A stretch of DNA of 64,000 nt from Planctomycetota bacterium (GCA_012959785.1 DUCM01000014.1:234395-298394), one strand, 5' to 3'. Shown: positions 53,140 through 62,885, numbered from the stretch's first letter. The notes: generated by a model from the letters alone, not told the origin. A program made the numbers and translations.

Positions 53140-54899
53140 GCTTCGACTCCTGCGTCATCGAGTAGTTGTTCGAGCAACGCCAGGGCATCGGCACCCTCGT
53201 GGATGAAGTGCGCAATGCCCACCTTGCGATCTGCGTCCGCGCCTGCTTGTGACCCGCCGGTCAGGAGCACCGTCGCTCCCAAGGCGCTGATCTCTTGTGC
53301 CAAGCCGCGGGCCGCTTGCGCATCTTCAACGCTGCCGCATACGATGGCGAAAAGTTGCGCACCAGACGCGGCAAAGGCATCCACCAGAGCTGCCGCGGTC
53401 TTGTCTTGTGCGCCGCTGATCGTCTCGATTCCACCAGCGGCGAACAGGTTGCGGGCGAAAACTTCCCGTGGGTGGGTCTTGGCGTGTGTGCCGATGCAGG
53501 TCAGGAAGACCTGCGGCCTCTGGCCCTTGGCCGCGAGGTGCTTGTCGCTTCTGTCTCGTAAATTTTCGAAGGGCTCTGCCAAGCGTGCCGCGGCAAAGGG
53601 CTCTGGGTTGGCCGCGCGCCGCGGCAAACTCTCGCTGAGGTTTGGAAACTCGGAGACTCCCAGGATTCCCCGCTGTCTAGTGCGCACCGCTCTGGTCTCG
53701 GCTTCGTTGGCCTCCGAGATGGCGCGCTGCACTTGGCCTTGCGCTCGTGCCGCTGCGAGGCCGCCGGCGCGTTGGATGTCTTGAAAGCGTGCCCAGCCTT
53801 CGCGGGCGAGGGTGTTGGTGAGGTCTTCCACAAGACCTGAACCGGCGGCGGGGTCTTCGAGACCTTCGAGGTGGGCTTCTCGGGCCAAGATGGCCTGGGT
53901 GTTGGCGGCCAGCCGCCGGGCTTGGGCGTCACTCACGCCAAGGCAGGCATCGAACGGCAGCAAGCAGAACGAATCGGCACCGCCCGTGGCTGCGGTGAAG
54001 GTCATTGTCGTGCCGCGCAGGAGGTTGACCCACGGGTCGCGTTTGGAAAAAGATCGCAATGAGCTACGGGCTGCGATGCGCATGGTTTGGGCATTTGAGT
54101 CGCCGCCCGCAGCGGCGATGAGCTTGGCCCATGCGAGACGCGCGGCGCGCAGCTTGGCCAGTTCGAGAAAGATATCCGTGCCAAGGGCAAACTCGAACTC
54201 CATGGCTCGGCTGCACAGGTTGACTTCAAAACCCCCCGCGTGCCATTCCGTTAGGCGCTGGGCACCTTCGGCGAGGGCCAGACCGATTTGCAGGGCCTGT
54301 CCGCAGCCCGCCTCGCACTCTCTAACGGTCGAAATCCTGGTGGCGGCCATTTCCCGAAACTCGACTCGTACCCAGCGCGCAAAGTCGATCGCCGCGCCGT
54401 GGCCGCGGGCTCCGAAGCCGCCGTGGACCTTCCTGGCCATGGTATGCGTCTCGTGAGTCACCCGCAGAAGCGCCTGGCCGTACTCGATAGGATCGCCGCC
54501 GTCAAAGTGCACGGCAACGAGGGTGAGGTCGACACCATCGAGCAGGTAGTCGAGGTCAAAGGGCCTCAGATTGCAAAAGCGCAGGCCACGCACTCCGCGG
54601 TCAATGTCCTGCCGCATCCTGTCGCGTACCGTTTCGAGATCGCCGCCAGCATCCACGATCGCCTCCGCGCGCCACGGCGCCGCCGCCGCCAGCGAGCGTC
54701 CCCCAAAACGGCCCGGCGTATCCTCGTGCAGCGCTTCGACCTGAATGCCCTCCGGCGTCTCGGTGGTCCATAACCGGCCAAAACGCTCGCTACCCAATTC
54801 CTCTTCCAGCGCGGCCCGCCACTGGGCGTGACTCTTGGCCGCGAAGCTGTGGGGGGTATCCGTTGTTCCTCTCATGTCGCGGGCCATGTCGCAGGCCAT
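53136..54899 (-). CDS. mutA: methylmalonyl-CoA mutase small subunit
   Basis: Subunit of the heterodimeric mutase, structurally like MutB but without a functional B12 site: the C-terminal domain has [19 protein letters not shown] in place of DxHxxG. The barrel half reads [19 protein letters not shown] and [18 protein letters not shown] start is uncertain: three in-frame ATG codons (54899, 54887, 54875) lie 12 nt apart in a tandem 12-bp repeat, and a fourth at 54941 would add 14 residues. 54899 gives the N-terminus [16 protein letters not shown] and a protein of 587 residues. It is first in the mutA-mutB-meaB operon, and the genes overlap by 4 nt. Confidence 0.88.
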
Positions 54900-54908
54900 G
54901 TTGCAGGC
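54873..54908. repeat. three tandem 12-bp repeats at the mutA start
   Basis: On the plus strand CATGTCGCGGGC, CATGTCGCAGGC and CATGTTGCAGGC follow one another (54873-54884, 54885-54896, 54897-54908). Each unit carries one in-frame ATG of mutA on the minus strand, giving three possible starts. Confidence 0.7.
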
Positions 54909-54995
54909 CAGCGGGGGCCGCCTGAACTGCAAGATGGTCACACGGCACAGCTCAGGGCGTGCGAGGGTAGCAGATCGAGGGCTGGTGCGGCAGCC

Positions 54996-55018
54996 GGGGA
55001 CCCCGGGTTCCGGTCCCC
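54996..55018 (-). terminator. GC-rich hairpin after the gene at 55036
   Basis: GGGGACC (54996-55002) pairs with GGTCCCC (55012-55018), 18 nt past the stop of the minus-strand gene ending at 55036. There is no T run, so termination is only inferred. Confidence 0.35.
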
Positions 55019-55035
55019 AGTTGCCGCTTGCCGGG

Positions 55036-57243
55036 CTACAGCAGGATCAGCACCAAGCGGACAGACCCCTGGCTGTCACAGCAGGTCACTCCGACCCGCA
55101 ACACGACTCTCCGGGGTTCGGTTGAGTTGCCCGCTGGATTCCACTTCAGTTTCAGCACCTGTCCCGCGGTTTCTCCTCGCACCCAAGACTGTTCTGCAAG
55201 ATGTTGCTCACCCGATTCCACGGTCAGAGCTTCGATGGAATCCACGGGTAGCGAAATGCTGGAGCCCATGCGCCACTCTTCTGCCTTATACACATGTCGC
55301 GTCGCAGGCCAGAGGTCTTCCTCGACACATGGCGGCACGACATCGGCGAGCAGCAGGGTCGGCTTGCAGGCAGTGTCCGCCCCGCTTTCTGTCAAGAGGA
55401 GTCTTCCTTCCAGGCTACCCCAGGTAAGCCCATCCACCGGGCCAGCGCCGAAGCGCAGCCAATGTCTCCCGGGGAAGGCCTGATCCGCATTGACGCTTGA
55501 TTCAGTTATGGACAGGTCTCCCTGCACCGCGAGTTGGATGTCTTGCGCTTTGCCCTGGAGGAAATCTGTGCCCACGGGAAGTTCGCAGGAGAGCTCCCCC
55601 CCATCCGCGCTGCACTGGCCGAGATACAGGAAATCGGTCGTGTTCAAGATGCCCTGGGAGCCCTCGGCTTGAAGCTCCAGATGATCTACAACCGGGCCGT
55701 CTCCGGTTTGCCAGGTGATCTTGATGGTCTTCTGAGACAGGCCCGCGGCGGTGACGAGAAAGGTGCCGCTCAATTCGCGGCTGCGGCCGGGGTCGAGTTG
55801 CCCGCCAAGGCTACTCAGGGCAAAATAGCCACACACCGCGGAGACGCTCGCTGAGTAGAGGGAATCGGGTGCTGTGTTCTCAAGTTGCAGCAAGAAATTG
55901 ACTTCACTGCCCAGGGGAAAAGAACCCAAGAGAGCAACGCGCTTGGTGCCCTCCCCCACATCCAGTTGCCGAGCCACTGGGACTGGCTTCGCTGCCCTCA
56001 TCGCCGCGCAAGCGATCTGACCATCCACGCGGGCGATCAAATTCTTATCCAGGGGAGCGGCTGCCGAGGCGGAATGGATGTATGTCAACCGGGCCCCGAA
56101 GCGTGCATCCGTGATGGGCTTGTTGCTCATGGGCTCCCAGCGAAAGTCCTTTTCCAGGGCTATGCGCGAGAGATCTTGGGAAACCTCGCCCCGGTTGCGA
56201 GAGAGGAGAAATTCGGTACCGAGGGCGAACTTTTCGACAAGGATGGAGGGCAACGCACAGCCTTCCTGCCAGACCAGGAAATCGCGCTCCATGAGCGAGC
56301 CGAGCGTGTCGCGCCAGATCAATTCGAGCACTACGGAGTCCCCGCTGGACTCGAGCGTAATACGCGCCGAGCCCGGTACCATGAAGTAGCGGCTGGGTCC
56401 CACGGGAGGCATCTGAAAGGCAACCAGCAGGTCATGGGTTGGCGCAAATTCGATGGCCGCGAGATCGACGGATTCTTGCACAACATCACTCTTGACCCAG
56501 CCGTGGTCCAGTAATGCCCGCAGTCGCAGGCGGAGTTCAATCAATGGCGCAATAATTCCCCCCGCCCCTTCGAAGAGCCCCATATCTTGGCTGCGCCCCT
56601 GAAACAGAACCTCGCCAGAAGCACTGAATTGGGCAAAGCTGCGCCCAATGCTGTCGACTGTGATGATGTTCGTGTTCCTGATGTTCGCCGAGCCTCCCAT
56701 GCCTGTGCTGCGCACGGAATAGTAGGGCCAGTCGATCAGGAGCCGATGGCTGTAGGGCCAGACTTCATCCGCAACCATGTCTTCCGGGCCTGAAAATCTG
56801 TAGTCCATCTTCTCGGCGCGTTTATGGAGCCCCTCGAGGACATCCCTCGAATAGAGCGCCGAGAAGTTCATCTCATCACAGGCGGCGCGCAGATGCTCGG
56901 CACTGCGCTCTGCCACCGAGCTCGAAACCAGGAAGTACTCGGAAGCCTGCTGGTAGTGGTAGACACCATCAGGAAGCGCCTCCAGTCGCGAACTGTAGAG
57001 TTCCTCGAGCCTCTCCATGCCCGTTCGTTCTCGACCCCCAGGGCCGTCTTGCGCAACCGAACCTCCCTGCGGGCTCGGATGCGGCTGGGGCGTTGCACTC
57101 TGTGCCAAGCTGAATGAGACAGCCTGGGCCGCACCGGAAGCAGAAATCAGCAAGCCCAACGCCCAGACCCATGGCATCCATGTTGAGGAGACTTGGGCCC
57201 TGGCGGATTCTTCCTTGTTCAGCGTTCTATAGGAGGTCTTCAC
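55036..57243 (-). CDS. large exported protein, unknown function
   Basis: A 735-residue protein with a signal peptide (MPWVWALGLLISASGAAQAV) after about 22 residues. The first third is mixed helix and strand (HLRAACDEMNFSALYSRDVLEGL; DMVADEVWPYSHRLLIDW), and the last 250 residues form beta-rich modules with scattered Cys (AVCGYFALSSLGGQLDPGRS; GTFLVTAAGLSQKTIKITWQ). They resemble repeated immunoglobulin-like or DUF1573-like sandwiches. I do not recognise a family. It follows the Cys-rich gene by 2 nt, so the two are co-expressed. GTG 57243 is the preferred start because AAGGA lies 9 nt upstream; ATG 57261 and ATG 57177 are alternatives. Confidence 0.62.
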   Translation of the reverse strand: MKTSYRTLNKEESARAQVSSTWMPWVWALGLLISASGAAQAVSFSLAQSATPQPHPSPQGGSVAQDGPGGRERTGMERLEELYSSRLEALPDGVYHYQQASEYFLVSSSVAERSAEHLRAACDEMNFSALYSRDVLEGLHKRAEKMDYRFSGPEDMVADEVWPYSHRLLIDWPYYSVRSTGMGGSANIRNTNIITVDSIGRSFAQFSASGEVLFQGRSQDMGLFEGAGGIIAPLIELRLRLRALLDHGWVKSDVVQESVDLAAIEFAPTHDLLVAFQMPPVGPSRYFMVPGSARITLESSGDSVVLELIWRDTLGSLMERDFLVWQEGCALPSILVEKFALGTEFLLSRNRGEVSQDLSRIALEKDFRWEPMSNKPITDARFGARLTYIHSASAAAPLDKNLIARVDGQIACAAMRAAKPVPVARQLDVGEGTKRVALLGSFPLGSEVNFLLQLENTAPDSLYSASVSAVCGYFALSSLGGQLDPGRSRELSGTFLVTAAGLSQKTIKITWQTGDGPVVDHLELQAEGSQGILNTTDFLYLGQCSADGGELSCELPVGTDFLQGKAQDIQLAVQGDLSITESSVNADQAFPGRHWLRFGAGPVDGLTWGSLEGRLLLTESGADTACKPTLLLADVVPPCVEEDLWPATRHVYKAEEWRMGSSISLPVDSIEALTVESGEQHLAEQSWVRGETAGQVLKLKWNPAGNSTEPRRVVLRVGVTCCDSQGSVRLVLILL

Positions 57244-57245
57244 AA

Positions 57246-58619
57246 TCACACATCCTTGCATTGTTTTGCCTGCAACTTCTTCGTTCGATCGGTCTTTCTC
57301 AGGACACAGCACCATCTAGTTGGTGTAAAGGAAAAGGAGACCCCATAATCACTTCCAAACTTGATGAAAGAACCAAGAGTGAAGCAATCCTTTTCAGTGG
57401 GACCCTTGAAAACCTCATAATAAGGGCACTCAAACATCCTATAACCGACAGAGATGCATCCTGTATACCATATGGAGTAAGGACAATCAGCCGGCGTAAA
57501 GAAGTACGCGTTCTTCTTCTTGTCACATTCGTCCGGAATGTCAGGCCTTTGACTGCATTCTCCGCATATCGTAAGAAAGCCGGGAGTTGCGAACACTCCG
57601 CACTGCGCCTCGATGCATTTGCGAAAGATGGGGTTTGTATCAAGCGTGTTCTCGATGGTCTCCATCTCACTTGTCTTGGAGCTCATGCTGATCGTTGCGT
57701 TGCTCACCATCACATTCCCCATTGAATCGACCACTTGATCGAAATTCAAAACGCTGCCGCCAACCACAACCGAGGCGAGGGCGCTCTCACCCCTTAGTGT
57801 CCCACCCTCGTCAGTTACCTGGACTTGGTAATCACCCAGCTGCCGGGCTCCAATTTCGAAGTGGAATCCCAGCTTCTTCGGGGGCAGGTTGACGAGCAGG
57901 GAGCCGTCGACAAGGATCCTCCAATCGAGGGGTGAGGGTTGGCCGCTCGGAGAGTCAAGGGCTGCAGGGGGGGAAAACGAGGCCACTTGGAGGCTTGTCA
58001 GAGCCATTCGGTAGACACGCTGCGCCTGCAGGGCTTCCCGGGAGTACAGGGTGGCCAGGGTAGTACCGCCGGGACCAAGGGTGGGTGAATACACATCGAC
58101 CCATACATCTGGGTAGGTCACGAAGGGCTGGACCATGCCCTGAAACAGAGCACCAGTCGGATTCCCGTCAGGGTCCAAGCCAAGCCCTCCTTTCAGACCC
58201 ACCGCGATTTCGATTAGGCAATTTGTCTCAGGCAAGAGAGGAAAGCGTTGCTCGATGGGGAATCCTAGGCCGATCGGCAGGCTGACGACAGCCGCGCCGC
58301 TGCCCGTCGCCGGATCATGCGAGATGACTTGCACATAATCGCCAGCCTCAGCGTAGATCCCCCTCCACCCGCTCTCCAAGTAGGGCTGCAAAAAGGCCGA
58401 GTTCTTGCCTGTGATCCGCCACAAAGCGGCCAGAACCGGGGTCTCACCCGAGAACTGGAAGTCAAAATCAGCCAACAACGAGCCTGGTTGGCCACCGGGG
58501 ACATCCTCTCCAGAGGAAATGGAAGTGAGTGTTCCATCTTGCGCAACGAACCTCTCTGACTCGAAGTGGAGCTGGTTCGGTTCTTGAATGGCGGCGAGGG
58601 TCAGTAGTGTGAAAAGCAT
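57246..58619 (-). CDS. exported protein with Cys-rich C-terminus, unknown function
   Basis: A 457-residue protein with a short N-terminal signal (MLFTLLTLAAIQ). Residues up to about 300 are beta-rich (FDFQFSGETPVLAALWRITG; VLVDGSL-type strands) and do not match a family I know. The last 120 residues carry 12 Cys, from FRKCIEAQCG to RWCCVLRKT, a disulfide-rich module, and the DNA for this part is clearly AT-richer than its surroundings. The start has a consensus GGAGGT 8 nt upstream (58628-58633, minus strand). The gene shares its operon with the large exported protein. Confidence 0.62.
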   Translation of the reverse strand: MLFTLLTLAAIQEPNQLHFESERFVAQDGTLTSISSGEDVPGGQPGSLLADFDFQFSGETPVLAALWRITGKNSAFLQPYLESGWRGIYAEAGDYVQVISHDPATGSGAAVVSLPIGLGFPIEQRFPLLPETNCLIEIAVGLKGGLGLDPDGNPTGALFQGMVQPFVTYPDVWVDVYSPTLGPGGTTLATLYSREALQAQRVYRMALTSLQVASFSPPAALDSPSGQPSPLDWRILVDGSLLVNLPPKKLGFHFEIGARQLGDYQVQVTDEGGTLRGESALASVVVGGSVLNFDQVVDSMGNVMVSNATISMSSKTSEMETIENTLDTNPIFRKCIEAQCGVFATPGFLTICGECSQRPDIPDECDKKKNAYFFTPADCPYSIWYTGCISVGYRMFECPYYEVFKGPTEKDCFTLGSFIKFGSDYGVSFSFTPTRWCCVLRKTDRTKKLQAKQCKDV

Positions 58620-58627
58620 CAGCGAGT

Positions 58628-58633
58628 ACCTCC
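58628..58633 (-). promoter_or_regulatory. consensus Shine-Dalgarno GGAGGT
   Basis: Reverse complement of ACCTCC, 8 nt before the ATG at 58619. It is one of the best ribosome binding sites in the window and fixes the start of the Cys-rich protein. Confidence 0.7.
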
Positions 58634-58994
58634 ATGCAGCATGGACTTGATGGTTGGAGTGGCGGACTCTTGGTGGGAGTCAGCCGGTCTACTGTATGGA
58701 GCGCCCCTTGCGAAATTGGTTTCTCTTCTACTTGAGGTTTATTGCTCACCCCAATTTGGGGTAGCTCCGCTGGCGCAGCCTTGCTCTGCCTTCTTGGGAG
58801 TTGGTGGGCCACTAGCAGCCCGCTACAAGAGAGCCTCCCCAGGTCCGTGGTCGCGAGCCACAGGTCCTGCTGCCGCTCCCTTTGATCGCGTTTCCATCGA
58901 CATGCTCCAACCTCCTGGTTCCACTCGCTATTACTCTGGTCACTCTCGCCATAACCGTGCACTGGTGGGTTACCGACGGGGTGCTTTTTTTAGC

Positions 58995-59010
58995 GGGCGG
59001 CTCGCCGCCC
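58995..59010 (-). terminator. 7-bp GC hairpin downstream of the phosphatase gene
   Basis: GGGCGGC (58995-59001) and GCCGCCC (59004-59010) form a perfect stem 19 nt past the stop at 59029. The next bases downstream are GC-rich, then a run of A, so it is not a classic T-run terminator. Confidence 0.35.
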
Positions 59011-59028
59011 TTTCCGCGATGGAGCGCC

Positions 59029-61227
59029 TCAGGGTTGGATCACAAACTGCAGGCCGTTGGAGAGGCCGGTGCCGGTAGGGCTGCCGGGGTCCCTGAACCA
59101 GTACTGCGAGTAGACCGTTGCACCGGGGACGAGTCCCGCGTCGTGGGGGGCTTGGATCAGGGGATTAAAGTCGATCTGGAAGCTGCCCAGGCAAGGTGCG
59201 CTGCCGCCGGCGGGTTGGGGCGGCGTGCGGATGATGGGATTTGTCACGCAGCGCAGGCCGGTGGAGAAAGGCGTGTGGGCGGGAGCGTAGCCGTAGAAGA
59301 GGATGCCAAACTGTCCGCTAAGGACATTGGCGCACTGCACCAGGAAGGGCAGGGGTGATGTCGCGCTGGGCGTGCCCGCCGAGGACATCAACGCCTTGCA
59401 GTTGCCGGAGTGCGGCGTTGCCGTGCAATAGGAACCGCTGTAGCTCGTGTCGAGCAGGGTGAAGTGGTCGCTGACGGCTCCAGTGGAGCGCAGGAAGCGC
59501 ACATCCAGGCGCCCACCGTCGACATCGATCACGAGCGAACCGAGAGCGTTGATCGAATAGAACATTGCCGGGTGGTTGAGAGGTCCGCCGCCGATCTTGC
59601 CCGAGCTGCCCGCGACGCAGTAGACCGTACCGACATGGTTGCCAGCGGGTCGGTTGTAGGCGCCATCGCCAAAATCAGAACCGTCACCATCGTCGAGGAT
59701 CATGGAGGGGCTCAGCGTACCCGAGGTGCCGTAGTGGCCGTCGATCAGGTACGAGCGCTCGAAACTGTGACTGTGGCCGCCGAGCACGAGATCGACGCCG
59801 TGGTCTTCCAGAAGCGGCAGAAAGTTCTGCCGCATTTCCACCAGGCGCGTTTCCGTGTCGGAATCGTGGGAGCCCTTTGTGTAGGGCGGATGGTGCCAGA
59901 ACGCGATGATCCAATCTTGCGTGGTGGCGGCCAGATCACTCTGTAGCCAGAGCCACATGGCGCCGCCCACGGCGCGACTGGTGACATAGGAGTCGAGGCA
60001 CACGAAGTGGATGTTGGCGTAGTCAAAGGAATAGTAGGCCTCTGTTCCCGAGGCAATTCCGCCCGCTTCCCCGGCCATGGGCATGGTGAAGATATCGTAG
60101 TAGGCGAATGTCGTGGCCTCGTGATTGCCGCGGGTTGTCCACAGCGAAGAACGGCGCAGCATGGACGGGTAGAAGTCGAAAACGGCGGCCTGGTACTCGG
60201 CGCCGTTGCCTTCGTTGTAGGCGTTGTCCCCCAACATCAACCACAGGTTGGTTTCATCGGCACCGGGATAGTTGGCGTAGGAATTGCGCACCAAGGCCGC
60301 GCTGCTGTCTGAAGTGCCCGAGTCGCCGATGACCCACATGCGCACTGGTTCTCGGGTGCCGATCACCGGCGGCGTGCGGAAGGTGTGCTCGATGTCGCCA
60401 CCGGCCAGAATGCCGGCAGTTGTTCCCACAGCGTAGTAGTAACGCGTGGCAGGTTGCAGGCCGCTGACCTCGACTGCGTGTAGGTTGCTAGTGATAGTGT
60501 CGTCCACCCAGACGCCGAGGGTGCTGGGCGAGCTGCCGATCCAGACCCGGCCGGTGCTGGAACTGGTCGTGCGCCAGCGCACGACTTGCGCCGTGGAAGA
60601 GGCCTGTTGCAGGTAGGGGCCGCGGGACACCAGGGTGGAGTTCGAGCTGGCTTGTAGTTCGAGATCGAAGGAAGTGTCCGAGCTGGATCCGCTCGACTGG
60701 TGCAATTCCACGGCCACGAGGTTGGAACCGGTCTGCAAGAGGGCCGGATCGAGGGTGAACCAGGCGAAGTTGTCCTCTTCGCCTCCCGCCTGAGCTGAGG
60801 ATGCCGTGGTGGACGAGGTCACCGTTCCGTTGGGCAAGTTGCTGCGTGCGATTTCGGATCCGTTGAGGTAGACCACCGCGCCATCATCGCGCAAGAGTCG
60901 CAGGCCCAAGCTGCCGTATATGGCGGGGTTGGGCACATTGAAGCTCGTGCGGAAATAGGTCGTTATGTACTTGTTTACAGAGCTCGGTCCGAAGGAAATG
61001 ATCGTGGTTTCGTCGCCGTCGCCGTAGCCGAATTGGGCTGTGCCGGTGGACCATGCGGAGTCATTGAATCCGACCTGCTGCCAGGCTGTGCCCTGGTTGC
61101 TGCCATTGTCGAGATAGCTCCAGGTTGATCCCGCGGGTAGGATCAGGTCCTGGGCAAGGCAGGGCAGGGGCGCCAGGGCGGTCACGATCAAGGCGGAGAG
61201 GAAATTGGCTTTGATGGAGGGGATCAT
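59029..61227 (-). CDS. exported purple-acid-phosphatase-like metallophosphoesterase with shared C-terminal module
   Basis: A 732-residue secreted protein. A signal peptide (LIVTALAPLPCLAQ) precedes a beta-sandwich (residues about 30-190: FGYGDGDETTIISFGPSS, LRDDGAVVYLNGSEIA) and a fibronectin-like domain (ATRYYYAVGTTAGI). The phosphoesterase domain has the metal-binding blocks MWVIGDSGTSD, LMLGDNAYNEG, TTRGNHEAT, IIAFWHHPPY and VLGGHSHSFERS, i.e. the GDxG/GDNxY/GNHE/H...H/GHxHxxER set of purple acid phosphatases. The C-terminal 150 residues repeat the module of the gene at 41556 (YCTATPHSGNCKA ... QYWFRDPGSPTGTGLSNGLQ). It probably removes phosphate from extracellular organic phosphate. Confidence 0.85.
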   Translation of the reverse strand: MIPSIKANFLSALIVTALAPLPCLAQDLILPAGSTWSYLDNGSNQGTAWQQVGFNDSAWSTGTAQFGYGDGDETTIISFGPSSVNKYITTYFRTSFNVPNPAIYGSLGLRLLRDDGAVVYLNGSEIARSNLPNGTVTSSTTASSAQAGGEEDNFAWFTLDPALLQTGSNLVAVELHQSSGSSSDTSFDLELQASSNSTLVSRGPYLQQASSTAQVVRWRTTSSSTGRVWIGSSPSTLGVWVDDTITSNLHAVEVSGLQPATRYYYAVGTTAGILAGGDIEHTFRTPPVIGTREPVRMWVIGDSGTSDSSAALVRNSYANYPGADETNLWLMLGDNAYNEGNGAEYQAAVFDFYPSMLRRSSLWTTRGNHEATTFAYYDIFTMPMAGEAGGIASGTEAYYSFDYANIHFVCLDSYVTSRAVGGAMWLWLQSDLAATTQDWIIAFWHHPPYTKGSHDSDTETRLVEMRQNFLPLLEDHGVDLVLGGHSHSFERSYLIDGHYGTSGTLSPSMILDDGDGSDFGDGAYNRPAGNHVGTVYCVAGSSGKIGGGPLNHPAMFYSINALGSLVIDVDGGRLDVRFLRSTGAVSDHFTLLDTSYSGSYCTATPHSGNCKALMSSAGTPSATSPLPFLVQCANVLSGQFGILFYGYAPAHTPFSTGLRCVTNPIIRTPPQPAGGSAPCLGSFQIDFNPLIQAPHDAGLVPGATVYSQYWFRDPGSPTGTGLSNGLQFVIQP

Positions 61228-61236
61228 CTCGGAACT

Positions 61237-62100
61237 CTACGGGTGAGAAACAGGGTGGGATAAGTGGTTGGATTCCGGTGCGCAGCGCTTGAGGCCGGCT
61301 CGTATGCGTGTGGCGAGTTGTTGATGGGCGCGGGTTGCCCGTTTCGCGGGGGGCAGGTCGCCGGCCTTAGATGCGGCTGCGCCGAAGGCGGTCTTGGCAG
61401 CGCTCAGGTCACCCATGTACTCGAGAACTTCGGCGCGCCGGAGTGCGTACGAAAGGTTGCCGCCCGAGTTCGTACAGAGGCCATCCAGTCGAGCCAGGGC
61501 CGCTTCGTAGCGCGCCGCTCTGATTTCCAGTTGCAAGGCGCGTCGTTCGAGGGCGATCGATCCTCCCAGCCGCACGAGTCCTGCATCCAGGCCAGCGACG
61601 GCCCGCGCGATATCGCCGAGTTGTACATGCAGTTCGGCCCGTTCGAGGAAGTCGTCGGGGGAGGGGTGTGCGAGCAAGGCGAGCCCCCTATCCATGCTCT
61701 GCGCCGCCCCGTGGGCTTCGCCCAGGAGAAACAGGCAGCGGCTCGCCAGGAGCAGCGCCCGCCCAGCCCGCGGTTCTCTGGCGAGCCATTGTTTGACCTC
61801 AACCAGGGCCTCCCGTGGCTCTCCCCAGGCCAGCCGTAGCTCGCCGCGCAGGGCGTAGATCCGTGGCGATTGTGGTGCCAGCGCCTGCGCTCGTCCCAGG
61901 TCATCCAGGGCACCTCGACGCTCGCCGTGCAGCCCGAGCAGGTATCCCCGCCTCAAGTACAGCGCCCACTCCAAAGGCGCTTCCGCGATCTGCGCATCCA
62001 GCCGGGCGGTCTGGACCGCCAAGTCATCATGCGCCCGGCCAAAGCCCGCAGGGCTCCCGATAACCAAGCATAGGCATACAAGAAATAGTGGGGCTCGCAT
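61237..62100 (-). CDS. exported TPR-repeat protein
   Basis: A 287-residue protein: a signal peptide (MRAPLFLVCLCLVIGSPAGFG) followed by about six TPR-like units (GALDDLGRAQALAPQSPRIYA; EALVEVKQWLAREPRAGRAL; AAKTAFGAAASKAG). It ends nine nucleotides before the start of the phosphatase gene on the same strand, so the two are probably one operon and the TPR protein may help position or secrete the phosphatase. ATG 62100 is chosen over 62115 (adds five residues) because it begins at the signal peptide. Confidence 0.75.
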   Translation of the reverse strand: MRAPLFLVCLCLVIGSPAGFGRAHDDLAVQTARLDAQIAEAPLEWALYLRRGYLLGLHGERRGALDDLGRAQALAPQSPRIYALRGELRLAWGEPREALVEVKQWLAREPRAGRALLLASRCLFLLGEAHGAAQSMDRGLALLAHPSPDDFLERAELHVQLGDIARAVAGLDAGLVRLGGSIALERRALQLEIRAARYEAALARLDGLCTNSGGNLSYALRRAEVLEYMGDLSAAKTAFGAAASKAGDLPPAKRATRAHQQLATRIRAGLKRCAPESNHLSHPVSHP

Positions 62101-62186
62101 GAACATTGGAGACAAATCTCAGAAGGGCTGCGGCCGGGGTAGGCCACCAGCCCCAGTCTAGCCGGGATTGCCCTTTTCTGGGAGAT

Positions 62187-62206
62187 TGACCGACCCTGAC
62201 CGACCC
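62187..62206. repeat. 10-bp tandem duplication
   Basis: TGACCGACCC twice head to tail (62187-62196, 62197-62206), close to the palindrome at 62211. It lies between the bactofilin-like gene and the TPR gene. Confidence 0.6.
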
Positions 62207-62210
62207 TTTG

Positions 62211-62221
62211 GTACCAGGTAC
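62211..62221. promoter_or_regulatory. 11-bp palindrome GTACCAGGTAC
   Basis: Perfect inverted repeat, identical (on the other strand) to the two copies upstream of ric at 45988 and 46016. It is about 110 bp upstream of the TPR gene start and may be an operator of the same regulator. Confidence 0.4.
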
Positions 62222-62333
62222 GTTGCCGCTGGTGCCTCGTCGCTGCCCCACACTACCCCACCCCAGGGCCCTTTTTTCCTCCCGCCGTGCCAGCGGCCGC
62301 CAGCCCGCGCCCACCGTGGCGCGCCCCTTGGGG

Positions 62334-62885
62334 CTATTGTGTTGTGGCGCCGTTGATCGAGCCTTCCACCGTGCCCTCATTGGTGAAGGTATCCCCGAGC
62401 ATCTCCAGGTTGCCCTGCACCAGCCCCCCCGGAGCGATGATCAACTCTTCCCCGGTGAAATCCACATCACCGGTCACCGTGCCTTCGATGCGACACCTTT
62501 CGCCAGTGAAGCGCAGATCGCCGTTGATGGTGCCGATATTCCGCAATCGGGCTCCCAGGAACACCACATCACCCTCGATGGTTCCATTCACTTCCAGCTT
62601 CTCGCCCATCATGCTCAGGTCGCCATCGAGCACTCCGTCAAGTACGACATCCTGGCCAAAAAAGAAGGCATCACCGTGGGAGGTCCGATCCTCCGCTAGG
62701 TGGTAGTGCTCGGCGAATTCGAAGTTGCGGCCCAGGAATGGCATCCAGCGGTTGGCTAACCAGGTGCCCAAGACGCAGAGCAGGATGAGCCCCGCGCAGC
62801 CGCATCCCAGGGCCTTGAGGCAGCCTCCTGTACCTTTAGAGCGGGTCTCGTTCTCGTCGTCGGAGGCGGCTATGTCAGAGCTCAT
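62334..62885 (-). CDS. membrane-anchored bactofilin-like beta-helix protein
   Basis: A 183-residue protein with an N-terminal cytoplasmic part, a Cys/Gly-rich membrane helix (GCGCAGLILLCVLGTWLANR) and a repeated beta-helix region: GVLDGDLSMMGEKLEVNGTIEG, VVFLGARLRNIGTINGD, LRFTGERCRIEGTVTGDV and DFTGEELIIAPGGLVQGN. The GxVxGxV-type repeats are those of the bactofilin/DUF583 family, which polymerises at the membrane. The membrane anchor is unusual for a bactofilin, which is normally soluble, so a membrane-bound polymer former is the best guess. Confidence 0.72.
   Translation of the reverse strand: MSSDIAASDDENETRSKGTGGCLKALGCGCAGLILLCVLGTWLANRWMPFLGRNFEFAEHYHLAEDRTSHGDAFFFGQDVVLDGVLDGDLSMMGEKLEVNGTIEGDVVFLGARLRNIGTINGDLRFTGERCRIEGTVTGDVDFTGEELIIAPGGLVQGNLEMLGDTFTNEGTVEGSINGATTQ

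Larger units (their letters stand above)
58620..59028. other. intergenic stretch of 409 bp
   Basis: Between two minus-strand genes. Plus-strand frames here (for example 58641-59078) show no recognisable protein. It holds the RBS noted above and a hairpin at 58995-59010, and otherwise nothing I can name. Confidence 0.4.
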
